Source: Elusimicrobiales bacterium (GTDB lineage: Bacteria > Elusimicrobiota > Elusimicrobia > Elusimicrobiales > Elusimicrobiaceae). Taken from it: 64,000 nt of DNA. The notes below the pieces were generated by a model. The model searched no databases. It was not told the origin of the DNA and worked only from the letters and a program-made list of their open reading frames with translations. Position 1 is the stretch's first letter. Each line of letters opens with the position of its first letter. Of this stretch, positions 32,145 to 41,467 are shown piece by piece. The DNA lies in assembly GCA_041651175.1 (NCBI GenBank), contig JBAZJT010000013.1, forward strand, positions 21,769 to 85,768, in the 5' to 3' direction. The translations under genes and the position numbers were made by a program.

Positions 32145-34402
32145 AATCATACGCCGGGCAAATAGCCCTGGAACTGAACAAGCCGCAGCATCATGTCGCC
32201 GCCGCGCTGGAACTGCTTGAGGGCGGGGCCACGGTGCCCTTCATATCGCGCTACCGCAAGGAAGTAACGGGAAACCTGGACGAGGTCGCCGTCGCTGCCG
32301 TGCGGGACCGCAGCCAGCAGCTTAAAGCGCTGGACGAACGGCGTGAGGCCGTAATCAAATCGCTTTCCGAAAGAAACCTTCTCACCGACGAGCTGAAAAA
32401 ATCGGTGCTGGAGGCGCAGACTCTCTGCGCGCTGGAGGATATTTACCTGCCCTACCGGCCAAAGCGGCGCACGCGCGGCTCAATCGCGCGCGAAAAAGGG
32501 CTGGAGCCGCTGGCTGCGGCGCTTATGACGCAGCAGGACGGCGCCCCGGCGGCCATGGCCAAATCCTATCTCAGCGCGGAAAAGGCGGTGAACACGGCGG
32601 AGGAGGCTCTGTCCGGCGCGCGTGACATCATCGCCGAAAACATCAGCGAGGACGCCGCCGCGCGCAGCCGGCTGCGCGAGCTGTTCCTGAAAAAATCCGT
32701 TTTCACCTCAAAAGTCCTCAAAGGCAAGGAAGAGGCCGGCGCGAAATTCAAGGATTATTTTGAATGGAGCGAGCCGGTCCATTCCGCCCCGTCGCACCGC
32801 ATTCTTGCCATGCGCCGGGGGGAAAGCGAGGGATTTCTTATTTTCCGCGCGCAGGCCCCGCGCGAGGAGGCCCTGGATATATTGGAGGGCATGTTCCTCA
32901 AAAACGCGACCCCCTGCGCCGCGCAGGTCAGGACCGCGCTGGCCGACGGCTACGACAGGCTGCTTTCAGTATCCATGGAAACCGAAGTCCGCCTGGAAAC
33001 CAAAAAGCGCGCCGACAGGCAGGCCATAGCCGTTTTCGCGCGCAATCTGCGCGAAATACTGATGGCCCCGCCGCTGGGCAGAAAAACCGTTCTGGCGCTG
33101 GACCCCGGCTACCGCACCGGCTGCAAGCTGGTCTGCCTGGACAGGCAGGGCGGGCTTTTGTGCAACGACACGATTTTTCCGCACCACTCCGAGGGGCGCG
33201 TCGCCGAGGCCGCCGCCAAAGTGCGCGAGCTTTGCCGCCGCCACAATGTGGAGGCCATAGCGGTCGGCAACGGCACCGCCGGCAGGGAGACGGAGGATTT
33301 CGTCCGTTCGCTGAATCTGGATATTCCGGTGGTGATGGTAAACGAAAGCGGCGCGTCGGTCTATTCCGCCTCCGAGACGGCGCGCGCGGAATTTCCGGCC
33401 CATGACGTGACCGTGCGCGGCTCCGTCTCCATAGGGCGGCGGCTGATGGACCCGCTGGCCGAGCTTGTCAAAATAGAACCCAAATCCATAGGCGTGGGCC
33501 AGTACCAGCACGACGTGGACCAGGCCGAGCTTAAGCAGAGCCTGGACGACACCGTGGTTTCCTGCGTAAACAACGTGGGCGTGGAGGCCAACACCGCCAG
33601 CAGGGAGCTGCTCTCCTACGTTTCCGGGCTGGGGCCGGCGCTGGCAAAAAGCGTCGTGGACTACCGCGCGCAGAACGGCGCGTTCAAAACCCGGCAGGAG
33701 CTTAAAAAAGTCCCGCGCCTGGGACCGAAGGCTTTTGAACAATGCGCCGGATTTCTGCGCATACGCGGCGGCGGAAATCCGCTGGATTCCAGCGCGGTGC
33801 ACCCGGAACGTTACCCCGTGGTGGAGCGCATGGCCGCAGACCTTGGCTGTTCTGTATCGGATTTGATTGGCGACGCCGCCCGCCGCGCCGCAGTGGACAT
33901 TGCGAAATACGTCTCCGCCGAGGCCGGCCTGCCTACGTTGAAAGACATCATGGCAGAGCTTGCCAAACCGGGCCGCGACCCGCGCGAGAAGTTTGAAATT
34001 TTCCGCTTCGCGGACATTTCAAAAATAGAGGACGTAAAGCCCGGCGCGAAGCTGCCGGGCATTGTCACCAATGTGGCCGCCTTCGGCGCTTTTGTGGACA
34101 TAGGCGTGCATCAGGACGGGCTGGCGCATATAAGCGAGCTGTCGGACAATTTCGTAAAAGACGCCAACGCCGTGGTCAAGGCGGGCCAGAAGGTTACGGT
34201 AACAGTGCTGGATGTGGATTTGCCGAGACGGAGAATCTCCCTGTCCATGAAAACCAATCCGACAATCGGCGCGCGCGCCAGCCGCCCGGCGCAGGAAAAC
34301 CCGCAGGAGCGGCGCCAGCCCGCGCAGCCGCGCACCCAGGCGGAACGCCCCTCCGGCACCGCCATGAGCGACGCCTTCGCCAAGCTGCTTGGCAGGAACT
34401 GA
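32141..34402 (+). CDS. tex: Tex family transcription accessory / RNA-binding protein
   Basis: 753 residues. Order: Tex N-terminal helical region (VPFISRYRKEVTGNLDE), YqgF/RuvC-like domain (VLALDPGYRTGCKLVCLD, about 312-450), helix-hairpin-helix segment (LGPALAKSVVDYRAQNGAFKT), and a C-terminal S1 domain (PGIVTNVAAFGAFVDIGVHQDGLAHISELS, about 630-700). Tex binds RNA and transcription complexes and is related to Spt6. The last 45 residues are a Pro/Gln/Arg-rich tail. It is co-transcribed with the Sel1 gene and followed by repeat copy B and a strong bidirectional terminator. Confidence 0.95.
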   Translation: MKSYAGQIALELNKPQHHVAAALELLEGGATVPFISRYRKEVTGNLDEVAVAAVRDRSQQLKALDERREAVIKSLSERNLLTDELKKSVLEAQTLCALEDIYLPYRPKRRTRGSIAREKGLEPLAAALMTQQDGAPAAMAKSYLSAEKAVNTAEEALSGARDIIAENISEDAAARSRLRELFLKKSVFTSKVLKGKEEAGAKFKDYFEWSEPVHSAPSHRILAMRRGESEGFLIFRAQAPREEALDILEGMFLKNATPCAAQVRTALADGYDRLLSVSMETEVRLETKKRADRQAIAVFARNLREILMAPPLGRKTVLALDPGYRTGCKLVCLDRQGGLLCNDTIFPHHSEGRVAEAAAKVRELCRRHNVEAIAVGNGTAGRETEDFVRSLNLDIPVVMVNESGASVYSASETARAEFPAHDVTVRGSVSIGRRLMDPLAELVKIEPKSIGVGQYQHDVDQAELKQSLDDTVVSCVNNVGVEANTASRELLSYVSGLGPALAKSVVDYRAQNGAFKTRQELKKVPRLGPKAFEQCAGFLRIRGGGNPLDSSAVHPERYPVVERMAADLGCSVSDLIGDAARRAAVDIAKYVSAEAGLPTLKDIMAELAKPGRDPREKFEIFRFADISKIEDVKPGAKLPGIVTNVAAFGAFVDIGVHQDGLAHISELSDNFVKDANAVVKAGQKVTVTVLDVDLPRRRISLSMKTNPTIGARASRPAQENPQERRQPAQPRTQAERPSGTAMSDAFAKLLGRN

Positions 34403-34535
34403 GCCTGAAATCGCAGTTGGACAGCGGAATTCGGCGGCGGAGAGCGTGACATTCCTGTGCAGAACTTTCCTCACATGCCGGACGGGTATGCCCGTCAAAT
34501 TCCGCGTCGGACTGTCCGCGTCAGCCGCCGCCGGA
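34403..34535 (-). repeat. Dispersed repeat, copy B (two parts)
   Basis: 34403-34436, read on the minus strand, matches copy A with about three changes; the continuing 34440-34475 resembles the first half of copy C (GCACAGGAATG). 34478-34535 on the plus strand resembles 46165-46220 (CCGTCAAATTC, then ACTGTCCG). It lies between the convergent tex and secG genes. Confidence 0.6.
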
Positions 34536-34547
34536 CAGAAAAGAAAA

Positions 34548-34572
34548 CCCCGCGCCGTTTGGCGGCGCGGGG
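34548..34572. terminator. Bidirectional intrinsic terminator between tex and secG
   Basis: A 10-bp perfect GC stem (CCCCGCGCCG with CGGCGCGGGG) and 5-base loop. T-rich sequence follows on the plus strand (CGTTTGTTTT) and on the minus strand (TTTTCTTTT), so it can end both convergent transcripts. Confidence 0.9.
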
Positions 34573-34589
34573 CGTTTGTTTTGCTACAG

Positions 34590-34913
34590 CTATTTAGCGG
34601 GAGCTGACGGCGCCGCGGGAGCCGCCGGCGCGGACTGAGCGGGCGGCTGCTGGAAGCGGTATTTGTTCACCACGGAGCCGGAACCCAGTCGCGTGGAGTA
34701 AAACGTCAGCAGCACTGACGTAACCGCTATCGTTACCGCGCAGCCCATGGTGAACTTCTTTATAAAGTCCATCCCGGACGAGGCGGCGAATATGGCGTCG
34801 GCGTTGCCGCCGCCGAATATCCCCGCGGCGGAGCCTTTTCCGCTCTGCAGCAGCACCGCCACTATCAGCAGAGAACACGCTATGAAATGCACCGTCAGTA
34901 TCAGAGCGTTCAT
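34590..34913 (-). CDS. secG: Preprotein translocase subunit SecG
   Basis: 107 residues with two membrane helices: ILTVHFIACSLLIVAVLLQ, then the family motif SGKGSAAGIFGGG, then a second helix around MGCAVTIAVTSVLLTFY. The C-terminus is an Ala/Pro tail. SecG is the accessory subunit of SecYEG in the inner membrane. Its ATG overlaps the pgk stop by one base (TGATG), the common pgk-secG arrangement. Confidence 0.95.
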   Translation of the reverse strand: MNALILTVHFIACSLLIVAVLLQSGKGSAAGIFGGGNADAIFAASSGMDFIKKFTMGCAVTIAVTSVLLTFYSTRLGSGSVVNKYRFQQPPAQSAPAAPAAPSAPAK

Positions 34914-36121
34914 CAGTTCCTCCTTGACAGCGCGGCAAGCCCGGGGAGTTCCTTGCCTTCCAGAAACTCCATGCTGGCTCCGCCGCCTGTGGAACAGTGG
35001 GTGAAGGCGGTGGTCTTCATGCCCGTCTTTTTGAGCACGGACAGGCTGTCGCCGCCGCCGATTATGGTGGTGGCGCCGTTTTTTGTGGCCTCCGCCATCG
35101 CCTTGGCGACCGCCGCGCTGCCGTTGGCGAAGGTGGGAATTTCAAATACGCCCATCGGGCCGTTCCAGAATATGGTCTTGGCCTTGCGTATATGCTCGCA
35201 GAACAGGGTTACGGTGCGCGGGCCGATATCAAGCCCCATCCAGCCTTCCGGTATGGACATGGCCTGGGTAACCTGCGCCGTAACATTGCCCTGCGGCTCC
35301 TGCGCTATCACATGGTCCGCCGGCAGCAGGCATTCCACATGGCGGCTGTAGGCCTTGGCTATGATGTCTTTGGCTTCGCCGACGCGGTCCGGCTCCACAA
35401 GCGAGCGGCCGGTGGAGACATTTTGCGCCTGCAGGAAGGTGTAGGCCATGCCGCCGCCTATCATCAGCATGTCCACGACGTTGAGCAGGTTGTTTAGCAC
35501 GAGTATTTTGTCGGACACTTTTGCGCCGCCGATAATGGCCAGAAAAGGCCGCTGCGGATTTCTTATCGCGCGGTCAAGGTATTCCAACTCCTTTTCCACC
35601 AGAAACCCTATGCAGCCGGGCAGGAATTTGGCTATCGCCGAGGTGGAGGCATGCGCCCGGTGGACGGTGCCGAAGGCGTCCTGCACGAAAAACTCGCCGT
35701 AAGAGGCAAGCTCTTTGGCGAAAGCCTCGTCGTTTTTCTCCTCCTGCGGATGGAAGCGGAGGTTTTCCAGCAGCGCGATTTCGCCTTTTTGCGCGGCGTT
35801 GACGGCGGCTTGGGCTTCCGCGCCCACGCAGTCCTTGCCGAAATGGACTTTCGCGCCCATCAGCTTTTCCACCACCGGCGCCACGGGGGCAAGGCTGAAC
35901 TCCGGCGCGGCTTTGCCCTTGGGCCTGCCCAGGTGGGCAAGCAGGGTTACGCGGCAGCCGTTTTCCAGCAGGTATTTCACCGTCGGCACGGTGGCGGTGA
36001 TGCGCTTGTCGCTTTCCACCTTGCCGTCTTTTATCGGCACATTGTAGTCAACGCGGACGACTACGTTTTTGCCTTTTATGTCGGCGTCTTTAAGCTTGGC
36101 TATTTTAAGTGTGCTGGTCAT
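34913..36121 (-). CDS. pgk: Phosphoglycerate kinase
   Basis: 402 residues from ATG 36121 (AAGGGAAA upstream); the frame from 36289 lies inside the upstream gene. Substrate-binding VVVRVDYNVPIKDGK, HLGRPKG, LLENLRFHPQEEKND and the hinge/nucleotide motifs IIGGAKVSDKI, FWNGPMGVFE and IIGGGDSLSV are present. It interconverts 1,3-bisphosphoglycerate and 3-phosphoglycerate with ATP formation. It is third in the order gap, cpgS-like, pgk, secG. Confidence 0.96.
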   Translation of the reverse strand: MTSTLKIAKLKDADIKGKNVVVRVDYNVPIKDGKVESDKRITATVPTVKYLLENGCRVTLLAHLGRPKGKAAPEFSLAPVAPVVEKLMGAKVHFGKDCVGAEAQAAVNAAQKGEIALLENLRFHPQEEKNDEAFAKELASYGEFFVQDAFGTVHRAHASTSAIAKFLPGCIGFLVEKELEYLDRAIRNPQRPFLAIIGGAKVSDKILVLNNLLNVVDMLMIGGGMAYTFLQAQNVSTGRSLVEPDRVGEAKDIIAKAYSRHVECLLPADHVIAQEPQGNVTAQVTQAMSIPEGWMGLDIGPRTVTLFCEHIRKAKTIFWNGPMGVFEIPTFANGSAAVAKAMAEATKNGATTIIGGGDSLSVLKKTGMKTTAFTHCSTGGGASMEFLEGKELPGLAALSRRN

Positions 36122-36129
36122 AGTTTCCC

Positions 36130-37476
36130 TTATTTGCAGAGGACCTCCTGCTTGAGGACAGCGGTCACAAGATCCTTCAGCGTCGGAGTGGTGCGCTCCT
36201 TTAGCGAATACAGTATCCGCGCCGAGGGTTTCTTGATATCCAGCAGCCGGGCAAGGTCTATCGGCGTGCCGACAAGCACCAGGTCGCACGGCACGGCGGC
36301 GATTGTCTCTTTAAGCTCGCGCATCTGATCCTTGCCGTAGCCCATCGCGGGCAGGATGTGCTGAAGATGTGTGTACTTTTCGTAGACGGCTTTTATGGAG
36401 CCGATGGCGTAGGGGCGCGGGTCCACAATCTCCTTGGCGTGGTAGTTGCGCGCCGCAATATAGGCAGCGCCGTAGCCCATCTCGCCATGTGTAAGGGTGG
36501 GGCCGTCCTCCACCACCAGGACGCGCTTGCCCTTGACCTGCACATTTTCGTCGGAAAGCGTTACGGGGGATTCGGCCTCCACGATTTTGCAGCGCGGGTT
36601 AAGCCTGCGCACATTGGCCTTTACTTTTTCCACGGCATCCGGCTCGGCGGTGTCAACCTTGTTGAGAATGACCACGTCGGCCATCAGGATATTGGTCATG
36701 CCGGGGTGGTAAAGTTCCTCGTGGCCGGGGCGCAGCGGATCTGCCACAACGATATGCAGGCTGGGCTTGTAGAAGGGAATGTCGTTGTTGCCGCCGTCCC
36801 ACAAAATAACATCAGCCTCTTTTTCGGCCTGTTTGAGAATTTCGCCGTAATCAACGCCGGCGTAGACTATGTGGCCTTCGCGTATATGCGGCTCGTACTC
36901 CTCCATCTCTTCAATGGTGCAGCCGTGCTTTTCCATGTCCTCTATGGAGGCGAAACGCTGGCATATCTGCTTTTCCAGGTCGCCGTAAGGCATGGGGTGG
37001 CGGATGACCACAACCTTCTTGCCCATCGCTTTAAGCGCGCCGGCGATGTATCGGGAAGTCTGGCTTTTGCCGCAGCCGGTGCGCACCGCGCAGACCGCGA
37101 TGACGGGTTTGGCGGATTTTATCATCGTCTGCTCGGCGCCCAGAAGGCGGAAATTCGCGTTACAGGAAACTACCAGCGAGGCTTTGCGCATGACATCCGC
37201 GAAGTTTACGTCGCTGTAGGCGAAGTCCACGTCCTTTACATCGTGCTTGGCGATAAGTCCGCGCAGTTCCTCCTCGCGGTAAATCGGTATTCCCTCGGGA
37301 TAGAGGCTGCCCGCCAGTTTCGCGGGATATTTCCTGCCGGCGATATTGGGAATCTGGAAAGCGGTGAAGGCCACCACCTCGTATTCCGGGTTTTCGCGGT
37401 AATAAACGTTGAAGTTGTGGAAATCACGTCCGGCTGCGCCCATGATAATTACTTTCTTGCGTGCTGTTTTTTGCAT
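36130..37476 (-). CDS. cpgS: Cyclic 2,3-diphosphoglycerate synthetase-like P-loop enzyme
   Basis: 448 residues, start preceded by AAAGGAGCGGAG. An N-terminal Rossmann-like part (VIIMGAAGRDFHNFNVYYRENP) is followed by a P-loop domain with AVCAVRTGCGKSQTSRYI (Walker A), DVILWDGGNNDIPFY and VVILNKVDTAEPD (NKxD-like). This is the pattern of the archaeal cyclic 2,3-DPG synthetase family and its bacterial homologues. The archaeal enzyme makes the thermoprotectant cDPG from 2,3-DPG and ATP. The product in bacteria is not established. Its place between gap and pgk ties it to the bisphosphoglycerate node. It ends eight bases before pgk. Confidence 0.85.
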   Translation of the reverse strand: MQKTARKKVIIMGAAGRDFHNFNVYYRENPEYEVVAFTAFQIPNIAGRKYPAKLAGSLYPEGIPIYREEELRGLIAKHDVKDVDFAYSDVNFADVMRKASLVVSCNANFRLLGAEQTMIKSAKPVIAVCAVRTGCGKSQTSRYIAGALKAMGKKVVVIRHPMPYGDLEKQICQRFASIEDMEKHGCTIEEMEEYEPHIREGHIVYAGVDYGEILKQAEKEADVILWDGGNNDIPFYKPSLHIVVADPLRPGHEELYHPGMTNILMADVVILNKVDTAEPDAVEKVKANVRRLNPRCKIVEAESPVTLSDENVQVKGKRVLVVEDGPTLTHGEMGYGAAYIAARNYHAKEIVDPRPYAIGSIKAVYEKYTHLQHILPAMGYGKDQMRELKETIAAVPCDLVLVGTPIDLARLLDIKKPSARILYSLKERTTPTLKDLVTAVLKQEVLCK

Positions 37477-37633
37477 AACTCCGCTCCTTTAGTGTCTGCG
37501 CGCATCCGCGGCAACCGCCGCTTTCGGCATGCCGCCGCGCGTCGCGGGGATTGATCCCCGTTCCGCCTTGCGGCAGGCCGAAATCTGCGGTTTCACGGCG
37601 AGATGGCATTGCATGACAGGCTGTGTTCCGAAA

Positions 37634-37666
37634 CGGCGCGCGGGCGCGTTACGCGCCCGCGCGCCG
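37634..37666 (-). terminator. Perfect 16-bp GC palindrome after gap
   Basis: CGGCGCGCGGGCGCGT and ACGCGCCCGCGCGCCG flank one central base, seven bases past the gap stop. Without a U-run, it may be a processing or stabilising hairpin that sets gap mRNA above the downstream genes. The rest of the 196-base gap holds a smaller hairpin (about 37545-37560) and nothing else I can support. Confidence 0.6.
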
Positions 37667-37672
37667 CTGCGG

Positions 37673-38683
37673 TTAGAATCCTTTCGCGGCGATGAAGGCG
37701 GCAATGTCTATGACGCGGCAGGAATACCCCCACTCGTTGTCATACCATGCAAACACCTTGGCCAGCTTTCCGCCGATGACGTCGGTAAGCGTGGAGTCGA
37801 ATATGCTGCTGTGCGCCTCGCCGTTGAAATCCTTGGAGACAAGCGGCGCCTCGTTGTAGAGGAAGTACTTGCCCATCGGGCCTTCGGCGGCCTTTTTCAT
37901 CGCGGCGTTGATTTCCTCTTTGGTGGCCGCCTTGGAAAGGTTGACCGCCAGGTCCACCAGCGATACGTTGGGTGTGGGCACGCGAATGGCTATGCCGTTG
38001 AGCTTGCCCTTAAGCGCGGGGATGACAAGGCCTATCGCCTTGGCGGCGCCGGTGGAGGTGGGTATCATGGACAGCGCGGCGGCGCGGGCGCGGCGCAGAT
38101 CCTTGTGCGGGAAATCCAGCACCGGCTGGTCGTTGGTATAGGAATGTATGGTGGTCATCACGCCGGCTTCTATGCCGAAAGTCTCGTGCAGAACTTTGGC
38201 GACGGGGGCCAGACAGTTCGTCGTGCAGGAAGCGTTGGAGATGATGTCGTGCTTTTTGGGGTCGTAGGCGCTCTCGTTGATGCCCATGCAGATGGTAACG
38301 GCGCCCTCGCCCTTTGCCGGGGCGGTGATGATGACTTTTTTCGCGCCCGCGGCGATATGCGCCTTCGCCTTTTCCGGGTCGGTGAATTTGCCGGTGGATT
38401 CCACCACGACCTGCGCGCCCATGTCCTTCCAGGGCAGCGCGGCGGGGTCTTTGCTGGTGAGGACTTTTATGGTTTTACCGTCTATGACAAGGGCGTTTTC
38501 GGTTGCTTTGACCTCGCCGTTATAGACGCCGAATGTGGAATCATATTTGAACAAATGCGCCAGTGTTTTGGGGTCCGTCAGATCGTTAATGGCGACGAAC
38601 TCTATATCCTTGTTATTCATGCCGGCCCGCATCACGAGCCTGCCTATGCGCCCGAAACCGTTTACAGCTACTTTGACAGCCAT
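37673..38683 (-). CDS. gap: Glyceraldehyde-3-phosphate dehydrogenase, type I
   Basis: 336 residues, AGGAGG upstream. NAD-binding VNGFGRIGR (8-15), FKYDSTFGVYNG, catalytic Cys153 in SNASCTTNCLAP, IHSYTNDQPVLD, RAAALSMIPTSTGAAKAIGLV and WYDNEWGYSCRV are all intact. The Asp after the second strand (AINDLTDP) suggests NAD+ preference. It oxidises glyceraldehyde-3-P to 1,3-bisphosphoglycerate and leads the operon gap, cpgS-like, pgk, secG. Confidence 0.97.
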   Translation of the reverse strand: MAVKVAVNGFGRIGRLVMRAGMNNKDIEFVAINDLTDPKTLAHLFKYDSTFGVYNGEVKATENALVIDGKTIKVLTSKDPAALPWKDMGAQVVVESTGKFTDPEKAKAHIAAGAKKVIITAPAKGEGAVTICMGINESAYDPKKHDIISNASCTTNCLAPVAKVLHETFGIEAGVMTTIHSYTNDQPVLDFPHKDLRRARAAALSMIPTSTGAAKAIGLVIPALKGKLNGIAIRVPTPNVSLVDLAVNLSKAATKEEINAAMKKAAEGPMGKYFLYNEAPLVSKDFNGEAHSSIFDSTLTDVIGGKLAKVFAWYDNEWGYSCRVIDIAAFIAAKGF

Positions 38684-38757
38684 ATTGCCTCCTCGGATAA
38701 GTTATGCACCGCTGGCGCGGGCGGTTGGCCGCCGCGCACAGATACTATACCAAAATC

Positions 38758-40077
38758 TTACCGGCCCGCGCTTTGCCCCAGTTCGTCCGCCTCGGCTTTT
38801 CTGACGGACCAGCGCGGCTTGCCGCTGTAACTTTCAAAAGCCAGCCGGGACAAGTCCCCGTAGGCGGCATTCTTGCAGATGACGCCGCCTTCGCCATAGG
38901 CGGACATAACCGTTATGAAATCCGCGGGCGCGGCGGCGGCTTTGCCGAAAGCCAGAAACCCCCACTGCCAGCCGTGCCCGTCGTATACGGCCTGCGGCAC
39001 CAGGCATTTGCCGCTTGCGGGCATGGGCTGGCAGAACGATGCGGCATAACTCTTCCAAAGTTCATCCGCCTCGGCGGCGTATTCATTTTCTAGCACGGTT
39101 TTGCCGGCGCGCTTGAACACGATGCCGGCTTTGCCGGGGGTTACGGCGGTTTCCTGATTTCCGATGGTAACGGTGGTTTCCTTCCCCGGCTCCAGATACC
39201 GCCAGGCGGAAATGCCGCCGGCGCAGTTGTAAAGCGCGACGGCCTTGCTCAGCTTGTCCTTTTCGCGGACGAAAATAAACGCCGCGCGCAAGTCCATGCC
39301 ATCCAGCTCGCCGATTTTATAGGCGCGCCCGCAGATGTCGTTCGCCTTATCCGTCCACGATATGATGGCGAACGGCCCGGGACGGGGCTTGCCGGCGGGG
39401 GTTACATCCTTGACCTTGTACAGATACGCCGGGGTGGCGCCCTCCTCGGTTATTTTCGCCATGACATAGTTGCCGTTTTTGCGGATGGTGTACTGCTCCC
39501 GCCCGTATGAGGACGCGCCCTGCACGGAAAACGAAAGCGGCACAGTCCCCGCAGCGTCGGCATTGCTTGAATCCCGCAGGAAAGCGATGGTTTTGGGCGA
39601 GGGATTGTCAAACATTCCGTAATTGGTTTCGGCGTCCTTTATGCCCCAGGCGCGGAAATAGAAATTGGGACCATCGTTGTTGGTGATGCCGCTGGGTGGC
39701 AGCAACGGTGTGGAGCCGCTGCTGGCGATGAACATGGAGGTGTACTGCGTGTTCGGCTCGTCATAGCCTACGTATCTGCCCGAATGCCAGCCGGATATAT
39801 CGGCCCAGGAGGGACACGTGCCCGCGTCAAACAAACCGGCAAGGTCTGAATAAAGAGAAGGGCCTCCGAAGAAAGCCGTTTTTATGGAAGACTGCCCGTC
39901 CGCCCTGTGCAGGGCCGACACCGCTTCCGCGGCCTGTCCGGTTCCGGCGGAGGCGGAAGCCGGAACCTGCGGGAGAGGCGAGGGCCCGTTGCCCGGCGAG
40001 GATATTTCCGCGGAGCAGGCCAGTCCGGCGCAGGCGAATGCGGCAACCGCTGTCAGAAGACCGGCTTTCATTCTCAC
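38758..40077 (-). CDS. Exported protein of unknown function
   Basis: 439 residues. MRMKAGLLTAVAAFACAGLACSAE is a signal peptide, possibly a weak lipobox (GLAC). A Ser/Ala/Pro-rich linker (about 27-55) precedes a large, probably globular domain with Gly/Trp/Tyr-rich strands and seven or so Cys spread along it (GTCPSWADISGWHSG, DICGRAYKIG, YNCAGGISAW, ASFCQPMPASGKC). No family is recognised. It is transcribed alone, divergent from mgtC with 45 bases between starts, and convergent to nothing; gap lies upstream of its 3' end on the same strand. Confidence 0.7.
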   Translation of the reverse strand: MRMKAGLLTAVAAFACAGLACSAEISSPGNGPSPLPQVPASASAGTGQAAEAVSALHRADGQSSIKTAFFGGPSLYSDLAGLFDAGTCPSWADISGWHSGRYVGYDEPNTQYTSMFIASSGSTPLLPPSGITNNDGPNFYFRAWGIKDAETNYGMFDNPSPKTIAFLRDSSNADAAGTVPLSFSVQGASSYGREQYTIRKNGNYVMAKITEEGATPAYLYKVKDVTPAGKPRPGPFAIISWTDKANDICGRAYKIGELDGMDLRAAFIFVREKDKLSKAVALYNCAGGISAWRYLEPGKETTVTIGNQETAVTPGKAGIVFKRAGKTVLENEYAAEADELWKSYAASFCQPMPASGKCLVPQAVYDGHGWQWGFLAFGKAAAAPADFITVMSAYGEGGVICKNAAYGDLSRLAFESYSGKPRWSVRKAEADELGQSAGR

Positions 40078-40122
40078 ATATACATTCTACCAAAAACGGG
40101 GCTGTGCGACGAGGCGGAATTT

Positions 40123-40797
40123 ATGCTAATCTCATGGAATATGGATTTTTCCTGGCTATTCGCTTCATCCTCCATTCTGTTCAAGCTGGGGGTTTCAACG
40201 GCATTGGGCGGCATAATCGGCCTTGAGCGCGAATTTCATGAAAAGCCCGCCGGTTTCCGCACCAATATAATAATCTGCCTGGGCGCGACGGTGTTTACCA
40301 TAGCCTCGCTGGCGATAGGCGCCAAATACAATCAGGATCCGGGACGCATAGCCGCGCAGGTGGTAACGGGCGTTGGCTTTCTGGGCGCGGGCGCAATAAT
40401 GCGAGACGGCAACAGGATATCCGGCCTTACCACCGCAGCGGGAATCTGGCTGGTTTCGGCTATCGGCATGGCGGTGGGGTACGGGTATTATCTGCTGGCC
40501 GTGGCCACGGTGGGGCTGACCATTCTGGCTCAGATATATTTCATCCGGCTGGAAGGTTTTTTCCGCAAATTCCTGAGGTTTCAGACGGTCTCGCTTAAAT
40601 GCGCCGCCAACTGGGACACGTTGCATGACTGCGAACGGCGCATGACGGAAGCCGGCGTCAGGATAGAAAGCTGCAAGGTCAAGAAAGAGGGCGGCAGCTT
40701 CGACGTGGACTACCGCATTTCCGGCACGAGCCAGGATATAGACAAAGCCCTTGCCTGCATGATGGACATAAGGGAAATCACGGACCTGGAATACTAG
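40123..40797 (+). CDS. mgtC: MgtC/SapB family membrane protein
   Basis: 224 residues from ATG 40123 (GAGG eight bases upstream). FKLGVSTALGGIIGLEREFHEKPAGFRTNIIICLGATVFT is the MgtC signature including the conserved LEREF and RTN; four to five membrane helices end near residue 145. GFLGAGAIMRDGNRISGLTTAAGIW is the second conserved block. The C-terminal 80 residues form an ACT-like cytoplasmic domain. MgtC proteins support Mg2+-limited growth and restrain the F-type ATP synthase in pathogens; elsewhere roles are less clear. Confidence 0.92.
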   Translation: MLISWNMDFSWLFASSSILFKLGVSTALGGIIGLEREFHEKPAGFRTNIIICLGATVFTIASLAIGAKYNQDPGRIAAQVVTGVGFLGAGAIMRDGNRISGLTTAAGIWLVSAIGMAVGYGYYLLAVATVGLTILAQIYFIRLEGFFRKFLRFQTVSLKCAANWDTLHDCERRMTEAGVRIESCKVKKEGGSFDVDYRISGTSQDIDKALACMMDIREITDLEY

Positions 40798-40801
40798 CCG
40801 T

Positions 40802-41467
40802 ATGGCTGACACGAAAACAACCATAAGCGAAATTCAGCTTTTCATAGAAGACCTTAAAAAGGACATGCCGGAGATTTTCTCGCAGCGGCAGAATCAGCCG
40901 GCGCTGCCTTTTGTGAAAAAACTGCTTTTCAGGGGCGAGCTTTACGACATATCGCCAGCCGACGCGAAAGATTCCTTGTCCGGCGTCATTCTTGAAAACG
41001 GGCAGGCCCGCATAACCTGCGATTTCGCCAAGGTCCATCCCAAAAACGCGCTGGAAACCTGGCTGAAAGCCCAGGCCGAGGCGATTATCGCCGAGCGGGC
41101 CGCTTTCTGGGGCGGGCAGATGAGCCTTTCCTTTTCCCGGGTCTGCGTCAAAGACCAGAAGACGCTGTGGGGCAGCTGCTCCGGCAGGGGGAACCTGAAT
41201 TTCTCGTGGCGGCTTATAAAAGCGCCGCCGGCAGTGCTAGATTATCTGATTATTCACGAGCTGGCGCATCTGGTTCACATGAATCACGGGGACGAATACT
41301 GGAATTACGTCGCCCAGTGGCATCCGGACCACAAAGCCTGCCGCCGCTGGCTAAACGACCACAAAAACGAGCTTATGTCGGACATAGAGGTTGACAAAAT
41401 TGATTCCCCACAACAAGCAGCCCCGCAGCCGCCCGCCGGCGGCGGGCCGTCCGCGGAATCCGCATAA
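40802..41467 (+). CDS. YgjP/DUF45-type zinc metallopeptidase
   Basis: 221 residues. The domain ends with TLWGSCSGRGNLNFSWRLIKAPPAVLDYLIIHELAHLVHMNHGDEYW: HExxH plus a downstream His/Glu is the SprT/WLM/YgjP metal site. The N-terminal half has the usual VKKLLFRGELYDI strands. Cytoplasmic, substrate unknown; in E. coli a neighbour relation to restriction or DNA-repair genes is common for this fold. It starts four bases after mgtC. The C-terminal 25 residues are Pro/Gly-rich and overlap a possible N-terminal extension of the next gene. Confidence 0.85.
   Translation: MADTKTTISEIQLFIEDLKKDMPEIFSQRQNQPALPFVKKLLFRGELYDISPADAKDSLSGVILENGQARITCDFAKVHPKNALETWLKAQAEAIIAERAAFWGGQMSLSFSRVCVKDQKTLWGSCSGRGNLNFSWRLIKAPPAVLDYLIIHELAHLVHMNHGDEYWNYVAQWHPDHKACRRWLNDHKNELMSDIEVDKIDSPQQAAPQPPAGGGPSAESA

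Noticed and set aside
37477..37672. Riboswitch or small RNA in the gap between gap and cpgS-like gene
   Set aside because: Only GC hairpins are visible; no conserved aptamer core could be recognised by eye.
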